The position numbers were made by a program, and so were the translations under genes. The notes beneath the pieces were generated by a model, which ran no database searches, was not told the DNA's origin, and worked only from the letters and a program-made list of their open reading frames with translations. Positions 54,101-63,100 of a DNA stretch of 64,000 bases are shown here, in pieces (position 1 is the first letter of the stretch; the number at the start of each line of letters is the position of its first letter). Source of the stretch: Leptobrachium leishanense (taxonomy: Eukaryota > Chordata > Amphibia > Anura > Megophryidae); contig CM019067.1 of NCBI GenBank assembly GCA_009667805.1, positions 65,580,637 to 65,644,636 of the forward strand. The letters run 5' to 3'.

Positions 54101-57100
54101 CATTTATGCAAATTATGGCTGTTGGATTTCAGCATAAGTAGTGGCGTTTTTGTTCATTAAAGCTCAGAGTGAGACAGAGAGTGAATCCTGTTGGAACATA
54201 CAGCCGCGGCTGGTGTCTCCTTCAAACTACGCTACACTACACACTCAACCTCACAAGGCACAGAGCGGCTTTCTGGAAATTCCTAACGGCTCCAGGGCAG
54301 AGAAACAGAAGCAGGTGGGTCAAGCTGCTCGAGGCGCTGAGCACAGCGCTCCCAGTAGCCGGGCTGACCGCAACGAAGAGGTGTCTGGAGAGTCAGGACA
54401 GGCGGAAGAGAACGGTTCCGTTACAATAATGACAGAAGATACTGTAGACACCGCACGGTCCTTTTTTTTTGACGGATGTAGAAAAAAAAAGGAAATATGG
54501 AAATCAAAAATTAATTAACAGGTACAGTCAGCCAGACAAAAAAAAACAAAAAACATCTGATCGGCAACGTGATGGACATTGCAAATGCGCTGTGTCTGAC
54601 GTCACGTCATCACGCACACAGGCCGCTACGCAGACGCGGCGCACTCTGGGCATCAGTCGTAGCGCTTTCACGTCGAGGCCTAAATAGCGTCCCTTGCCAC
54701 CTGCGTGGTGCGTGCGCACTTCATTGCACACGTACTTCATGGGTTGGTCTCTATTGATCACAAATCAATGCTACGACGGACGTTAAACTGTGCGGCAACA
54801 CGGACGTGATGACTGCGTTCGTCCTACACTAACCTTAATTGTGATGATTTGGCTCACATTTAACAAAAAAAAACACCAATTCACCATCTCAAAAAAATAG
54901 AATATGTTGACATGCCAATCAGCTAATCAACTCAAAACACCTGCAAAGGTTTCGTGAGCCTTCAAAATGCTCTCTCGGTTTGGTTCACTAGGCTACACAA
55001 TTATGGGGAAGACTGCTGATCTGACAGTTGTCCAGAAGACAATCATTGACACCCTTCACAAGGAGGGTATGCCGCAAACATTCATTGTCAAAGAAGCTGG
55101 CTGTTCACAGCGTGCTGTATCCAAGCATGTTAACAGAACATTTAGTGGCAGGAAAAAGTGTGGAAGAAAAAGATGCACAACCAACCGACCAAACCGCAGC
55201 CTTGAGAGACTTGTCAAGCAAAATCCATTCAAGAATTTGGGTGAACTTCACAAGGAACGGACTGAGGCCGGGGTCAAGGCATCAAAAGCCACACCACACA
55301 CACAGACGTGTCAAAGAATTTGGCTACAGTTGTCGTATTCCTCTTGTTAAGCCACTCCTGAACCATAGACCACGTCAGAGGAGTCTTACCTGGGCTAAGG
55401 AGAAGAAGAACTGGACTGTTGCCCAGTGGTCCAAAGTCATCTTTTCAGATGAGAGCACGTTTTGTATTTCATTTAGAAACCAAGTTCCTGGAGTCTGGAG
55501 AAAGGGTGGAGAAGCTCATAGCCCAAGTTGCTTGAAGTCCAGTGTTAAATTTCCACAGTCTGTGATGATTTTGGGGTGCAATGTCATCTGCTGGTGTTGG
55601 TCCACGGTGTTTTTTAAAAAACAAAGTCACTTCACCCATTTACCAAGAAATTTTAGAGCACTTCATGCTTCCTTCTGCTGACCAGCTTTTTAAAAGATGC
55701 CGATTTTATTTTCCAGCAGGATTTGGCACCTGCCCGCACTGCCAAAAGCACCAAAAGTTGGTTAAACGACCATGGTGTGCTTGACTGGCCAGCAAACTCA
55801 GACCTGAACCCTATAGAGAATCTATCAGGTATTGACAAGAGGAAAATGAGCAACAAGAGACCAAAAAATGCAGATGAGCTGAAGGCCACTGTCTAAGAAA
55901 CCTGGGCTTCCATAGCACCTCAGCAGTGCCACAGACTGATCACCTCCATGCCATATTGAGGCAGTAAAAGCAAAAGGAGCCCCTACCAAGCATTGAATAC
56001 ATTTACAGTAAATTAACGCACTTTCCAGAAGGCCAACAAGTCACTAAAACATTTTTTATTGGTCTTATGAAGTATTCTAATTTTTTGAGATAGTGAATTG
56101 GTGGGTTTTTGTTAAATGTTAACAAAATCATCACAATTAAAAGAACCAAAAGACTTCAACTACTTCATTCTGTGTGCACTGAATTTATTTAATACACAAG
56201 TTTCACAATTTGAGTTGAATTAATGAAATAAACTTTTCCACAACATTCTAATTTATTGAGATGCACCTGTCTATGGTGGCTTCATTGGAGAAACATCATG
56301 CGGGATGTTTCAGTTGAAGCAGCGGACCTTTCTCCAGTGATGCTTGATGTCTCTCCAATGAGCCCCATATACATCACAGTGCCTGGTACCTCAATGTTTT
56401 TTTTACAAAAGGGATATCTCTCAGCAGGGTTTTCTCAACTATAAGGGAATCATGATAATGGGAATATGGGCGTTTAATCACATTTAGTGATTGAGATAAG
56501 GATTTTATGGTCTTTAGATTAGATATGATGGGTCTCCTAAGATTCAAATATCAACTAGCATAGATAACAGACAATATATTGTCCAAAAATAAAAAAAACT
56601 ATACAGATCTGCATAAAAGGGGAAACTCAGAGACGGCATACCAGAACAGTGGTTCCCAACCCTTGTCCTAAACTCCCCCTAACCGGCCAGGTTTGACAGA
56701 TATGTGAAGCACAGCACAGGTGATATGATTTGCTGCTCAGTGATTGCAGGATTCAGTCTGCATTTCCCCAAAGGTAATCTTTAAAACTCGGCCTGTTAGG
56801 GGTAACGGAGCACCAGGGTTGGGAACTTCTGCCATAATAAACTAATTACTATAAAGACACATTAATTGACTTAGACAGGATCACAGGTTGTGCACCACAG
56901 TTAACTTTGTGAGAGCCAACATTTTGGGTGAAATTTAGTAAGAATGGAAGAATTTAGTTTACCCGCCAACTCACTCCAAGACAAACATCAATCTGATGTC
57001 CACATCATTTGCTGTCATTTTACAGACTAGTATACCATAGTATGCTAGGAATTCGCATTTTTGTGCCACCGCTACAAGGTGTATTGTTTAGACAAATGTT

Positions 57101-60100
57101 TTTGGGACTTTGAATTCCAAAGATTGACATGGTGTGGCTGCAATGCTTGTACACTTCTGTGGTTTTGTGTAGAGCACAATTCTGCAGTTAATTTCTTGAG
57201 GTGCCCTTGGAAACATACAGAACATGCCCATTTCTTGCTTTGCTGTTCACACTTTAACATGCAATTTCTCTTGCAATACACTCCCACCACAGGGGTCTTT
57301 GGAGTTAGGAGGGTGAGTAAATGTCCCTCTAAATTGCCAGGAACCTAGAAGTAACAGCAAGAATGCTTACCGTCGAAGCTGTTGCAGATGTCCTCATGTG
57401 TTACAAATGAAAATGTAGTAAAAAGTTAAAGACAATTTTTATTGTATTTTCAGTTTGTGTAGCATTCTTGCAGATTTAGAATTTTAAGAAATGTTCCACA
57501 CTGCTAAGGCAAGCTTGGTCCTTGTGCAAGTGTCTGTGCGCTGATCTACAAATAGTAGGTTTCTATTATACTCTAGTTATGCACATGCATTTCTTCAGTT
57601 ACTTCTCACAATGATAATGGATGGAGCCGAGCACCGAGCGATCACTGGTATCAGGGGGGGTGAGGGTGGGTCCCCAGTATCCCTCCGCCTACCTGCAGGA
57701 TCTCGCAATAGGCAAGATCCTGCCGGTCATGTGACCCAGTAGCAGGGATGCTCGGGTCGGAGCTTTAACACTGCCCTGAGCATCCTAGACCCTAGCGGCA
57801 GCTAAGGGGCAGGCTGCTGGACTCGCGTCTGCCCCGTAATCTGTAGGTGAAAACGGGGACACTAAAGTGAGATTAGCGATCACTTATTTTTCACTTCAAC
57901 ATCCTAGTTTTAGCATAGGCAGCCAATAGTGCCCTGGATATCTATTGCAATTAGGACCTTGATATTGTGTTAGAATACCATGAATGCTATATCACCAACC
58001 TGTTCTTTGTTAACATCTTTGGTTTATCTATTTGCAAGTGGTGAAGCTTTTTAGGAGCCAATGAAGATTACAGTGCGATTATTAATACTCTTTGGCCAGT
58101 ATTACAAAGCTGGTGCAAACTTAACTCCATAGACTATAATGGCTCTGGTTAAGTTTACAACAGCTCTGGTTAAGTTAGCACCAGTTTTGTAATACTGCCC
58201 TTTGTATGTAGACCACATTGGAAATTAGTCTGGCTCAATCAGGGTTGATAGGAGAATGGAAAATTCTAGGTCAAAATAGCCAAACCAGAAAATTTTTCCC
58301 ATTTATCTCACTTTCCAAATCTGCTATTTTGACCTAGAATTTTCCATTCTCCAGTCATTCTCCTGCTTTTTCACCTCTCTCTGAATAACCCTGTATGTCT
58401 GTATACCAAATTCGTCAATTCACCTGGTTATAGGAACTTGATTTATTAACATTCATATTCTTGATTAATTATCATACTGATGGTTTGTTTGTGAAAATTA
58501 CACACCTGAGATACTGCATTGCCTTTCCCACTGAGTTTTTACAACTATAAGGGAATCATGATAATGGGAATATGGGCGTTTAACATTTAGTGATTAAGAT
58601 AAGGGTTTTTATGGTCTTTAGTTTAGAGCTTTGTAGGCTTAGACTTTTGAATGTTTGAGGGCCTCACTCCAATTACATACCTAAAAAAAAAATAAAAAAA
58701 AAATAAAAGTACAATTCTTGTCATACTGCACATTAGTTCCCTCCAGGAGAGGTACGGAACGCGGATTGGCAACTCAGGGGTTAAAGAGATGCACCGATGC
58801 CTGTCTTTTTAATTGAATCTCCTCCCAAGCGAGAGGTAGAGGGGTGCAAAAGGACCCCCCCTCCTTTCAGGCGCCCCCCCCCGAGGGGGTACCTGAAACC
58901 GACATTGCACCCGTCGCAATGACACCAGTGCACCGGGAGGGGATATAGACACACAGATCTTCCTTCAAGGAAGTCAGATCTGCGTGGGACCCCGGACGGA
59001 GAGGTATCAGGCAGAAGGGGGTTGAGCGTGAAGACGTACGTGTACATCCTGCGCACACGGGAGTGAAAACGAGAGGACGTACCACGTACATCTTTCATGC
59101 TCAAGTGGTTAATGAGTGGCTGAGCATCAAAGGAGATGTAGTTCCAAAACATTTGGAGTAAGACGACCTCTGGCCTAGAGTGTCCCTTCAACAGAGGCTA
59201 TGCAAAAAACCCTGAGAGGAACATAAGGACCAAAGCTGGACAAGATTTAAGTCACTTTCTGGTCCTTGAAGTTTATCCATTTGCAAAATATATTTTTAAT
59301 TAAAAAAAAATAATTAAATTCAGTGTGCAAAGACAGTAAGGATAGAAAAACCTTGCAGTTGAAACACAGTATTAGGCCTCATTCACACACAAAACGCTAG
59401 CGCAAAACTGAATATTGTATATACACGCGTGTATGTGCGTATATGCGTTTGGAGTGTTTTATAATCCCAGAATGCATCATCCTGATATCCTGTAAAAAAA
59501 CTTTTTTTTTTTAAACTGAAAACTTTATTGTACGGATGCACGCGCGAAAACACGCTTATGTGCGTAAAAACCGCAAAGATACGCTGCTTGGACGCATGTC
59601 GATTCCATTCTGTTTTTGCGCATGTTTCGCTACGCAAATATACAGCTCTATACGCTGCTATGTGTATGGAGCCATTTATTTGCATATGTTGCATACAGTA
59701 CAATACGTGCATATGAGCGTATCAGTGTGAATTAGGCCTTAGACGAAAGAATACACCTCGCTGTTCCGAAGCAGGCAAGTCTGCCTTTCCAGCTACTTAA
59801 CAAGGAACACTGTACTCATCCTGACCACTTTATTGTTTTATAGCAGAGAGCGTGCAGACATCACCCTCTGTAGCGAGGCGCCTGCAGCTCCGATCCATCG
59901 TTCGGTGCAGGCGCTACAGAGCTTACGTATGTAAAGTGCGTAAGTCCCGTAGCGATGCACAATTTGAGGTTCCTACACTATACAAATAATGTAGGAGCAC
60001 AAATTGCACAGAAAAGCTTCAGGGACTTCTGGGTTCGGGAGTTACTGAAATAAAGAGGAGCTGCATGCAGCAAGGAAAAAAAAGGTGATTAAAATCACCT

Positions 60101-63100
60101 TAAATAAAATATGAAACAATTGGGTAGAGGTTGTCAGCAGCACCTACTAATTATTTAAGGGCAAAAAAGGGAACTCTATTTTCAGTACAGTAGCCCTTTA
60201 AGGTTCAAATACTTGCACATGAAAACTCAAAAAAAGGATATAACTTGTTTGTGGGATCGTCCATGATATTCTTTATGCTTTGTTGAACCCATAATTTCTG
60301 TCGATCAAGTTCCTTCTCCCTCAGGTCCAGGTTTTCAATTTCAGCTTTCAGATTTTTCAGTGCGTCCAATATTTCCTTTGTGTTGCATCCAGCACTGACA
60401 CCTCTAACAAAAGAGAGCAAACATTAGTGCAAGTGAACACAAGGACCCAGAAGGTAAGCAGAGTATGAGCAGACAGCCCAGCCTCATTTTGCTGCTTAAT
60501 AAATCTGAGAAGGTTTGACTGCTCCAGGAACAAGAACATACATAAAAAGGAAAATCCCTGGGACGTTTAATACACATGCGACTGGCGAGGGGGGCGAAGT
60601 TCCTTCAGCGGGTCCTTTATAAATGGGGGAGGCAGAGGATTAGGCGTTAATTATACACAGCAAAATGGGTCATGAACTCTGAAAGAAAACAAATATGAAT
60701 CAAGAGTCATGTAGGTAATGGCCAGGAAAGATGCTAATCCAGTCCTGGAGCTGGCAGGCCAGTTGTAAATCCAAAGCACAAAAGGCTTGATACAGGCTGT
60801 CAACACAGCCAAAAGGAAGTCTGCTTATTGAGGTCACATAAATAAACTGCCACGCTAGATTTAAGTGGCCCGTTACCTCTTTTTGTACTTTGGATCCACC
60901 AATTAAAAGTAACCATGTAAAGTACGGTGTTTTGAGTTCTGTCTAGGAGCATCAAGGTCCATAGAGCTTTTTGACCATGTACTGTATCTCAATGCATTAT
61001 ATATATATAATATATAATATAATATAATATACACACACACACATACACAGCCTTACCAAGCGCACCTTTGCTTCAAAGTTAATAAAGTAGTATATATTAG
61101 GGATGCACCAATACCATAATTTTAGGACCGAGTACAAGTACCGATCTTTTTTTAACCCCTTCACTGCTGAGCCATTTCACGTCTTAAAAAACCCCCACGT
61201 TTTTCCTTTTATTATTTTTCTTTACTTTAAACATGATCATGCTCTGGCCTTTCTAATCATACCAAACATGACCCTGCTAGCTGCCAACAGTCGGGAGATA
61301 GAGGTTCAAAAGGAACCGCCCCCATCTTTCCTTAGGAGTCAACGAGGACATTCCCCACACGTCCTCAGCAGTGAAAGGGTTAAAGTACCCACTGATACAG
61401 AGTACCAATACTTTTATTTAAGGTCATATGACGCTTTCCAATAAATAATTTAGTATTTTGCCAAAAGCCTTTCCAATTTGTGTTTATATTGAGATGTATG
61501 GCCAGAAACCCCAGCACACACCTCATCTCAGATATATAGATATATATTTTACACACACAGACCTCAGACCAGACTTACTAAAGCAGGGTAATTCCAACAA
61601 CAAAAAGGTGCCAGGCACCACAATCCTAGGGCCTAACCCACGAAAAAAATGAAATTGTAAGAACTTCTAACAATCCAACGCACAACAGTACGTGCCCGTG
61701 GAGAGTTACTAAAGGGATTGGGCCCCCGTAAAAATCAAAATTTATTGGGAAATCAAAGACAAACATACACACGATGCAGATATATAAAAAAAAAAAAAAA
61801 AAATTGGAAGTAAAGGCATGGGTAAGATGTACACTGTCAAGGTAGAGAACCGCCCTGTAGCAGAAGTGGTCACTATAAATATTCATATTAGATATATATA
61901 GTGAATAGCGACCCACTAGATAAGCAAACAGCAGATATTAATCTGATCAGTGAGCGGTATCTACAATACCAGAGTTCAATGATTCATCTGAAATCTGCAC
62001 AGCAGCCTTAGCTTCATTACACCCCTGCATTGCCAGAATTTATGGCACTGCAGGAGGTTAATGGTGCAGATGGAGGCTGTGGGACTGCATGGGTTAATGA
62101 AGCTGCAGGGTGGTTTGGACTGGCACTGCAGGGGGTTAATTGATAAGATAAGGGCTGTCTGCTGTTTTTTTTCTTCTGCCTTTGACCACTGCCAGGATAG
62201 GCTTAATCACTTACAGGGAGTGTCTACGGGCGGGCGGGCAGCAATCACCATGTGCTGCAGGGGCGGGCTCAGTATCTCGTGTTAGTTCAGCCGAGATTCA
62301 GGAAACGTCAGGCAGACTCGTCATTATGGCAATACAGGAAGCTCCTGCGATGTCTCGTGATCGCAAAGCCTGTGAACAGCGCGCAGCCGGCCACGACACT
62401 GCCTAATCACTGGCAACTAATCGCTGAGGGGATTCGTTGACAACGAATCTCATAAAAATCGATTATTATTGATTAGTTGTTGCAGCCCTACACTGCTGTA
62501 AGGTATTCGCCACCAGAAACAAGCGTTGGGGGGACCAAGCAACAGGAGGGCCAAGTAAGCAGTTCTGATGGGTGCGCGCACAGCTGATAGGGAAGAGGAA
62601 CCTGCTCTCTTAGTTTGTAAGCTCACGGGAACAGCTTAGATTGCAAGCTCGTGGGACAGATTGCAAGCTCGTGGGACAGATGGGTGTATACTGCCCCCCC
62701 AGCTCATACCTGCCAGGCCCCGCCCGCCGGCGTGCTTCTCAATCTCCACGTGGAGAGCGGCCGCTGACACGCAGCATGGTCGCTCGTCGGGAACCCGGCG
62801 AGCGCCAAGCTGCGTGTCAGCGGCCGCTCGCCTCGTGGAGACTGGAGAAGCACCCCTGCGGCGGTTGGATGTGCGCACACCTGATTGCATGCGCAGTCAA
62901 AGGCCGCGGCGTGGCGACGGACACGCCGTCGTCTTACTGTTTTATAGTTTAGGTAAGAGGAGAGTTTCAATTCCGATCAAACCACCTGACCAGCACATTG
63001 CTGCTTTACAACCATGGAAAATCATGTTCAGATCCTGATCAGAACACCTGACCAACACGTCTGTCCTCTACAACCTTGGAGAGGAAGGATCAACCTCCCC

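Larger units (their letters stand above)
53539..56269 (+). mobile_element. Tc1-like transposon, degenerate, with nested insertions
   Basis: The ends CAGGTACATCAATAAATTAG and, inverted, CTAATTTATTGAGATGCACC bound it; TA precedes it at 53537-53538 and the right TA appears mutated to TC. The inverted repeats extend about 270 bp but the left one is split by the insertion of a subfamily B MITE. Confidence 0.85.
53509..56396. mobile_element. Small foldback MITE split by a Tc1 element
   Basis: ATTGATAGAGGTACCAGGCA at 53509-53528 is mirrored by TGCCTGGTACCTCAATG at 56380-56396, on either side of the Tc1. A hairpin-forming interior (TCATTGGAGAAACATCATG / GATGTCTCTCCAATGA) lies at 56283-56361. The outer element is short without its insertion. 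Confidence 0.6.
52747..57370 (-). other. E2F5 intron (4624 bp)
   Basis: GT-AG intron holding MITEs at 53099-53340 and 56647-56831, and the transposon nest 53509-56396. Confidence 0.85.
57415..60241 (-). other. E2F5 U12-type AT-AC intron (2827 bp)
   Basis: On minus, the exon ends AAGTT and the intron begins ATATCCTTTTT, matching the U12 5' consensus. It ends TTTACTAC, with a branch-like TCTTTAAC whose adenosine lies about 11-12 nt before the end. The splice joins NKL to FSFVTHED with no gap against human E2F5. E2F genes are known minor-spliceosome targets. It holds the second 85-bp repeat, a foldback and a MITE (59375-59738). Confidence 0.9.

Noticed and set aside
54141..54518. 125-codon open frame
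   Set aside because: It lies across an LTR-like unit and MITE sequence; no recognisable protein features.
57371..57407. GT-AG reading of the E2F5 splice (acceptor after VTHE)
   Set aside because: It would remove invariant residues and shift the frame; the AT-AC reading fits the U12 signals and the protein.
62636..63038. Overlapping 84-125-codon frames on both strands
   Set aside because: They come from a GC-rich inverted repeat; no consistent coding signal.
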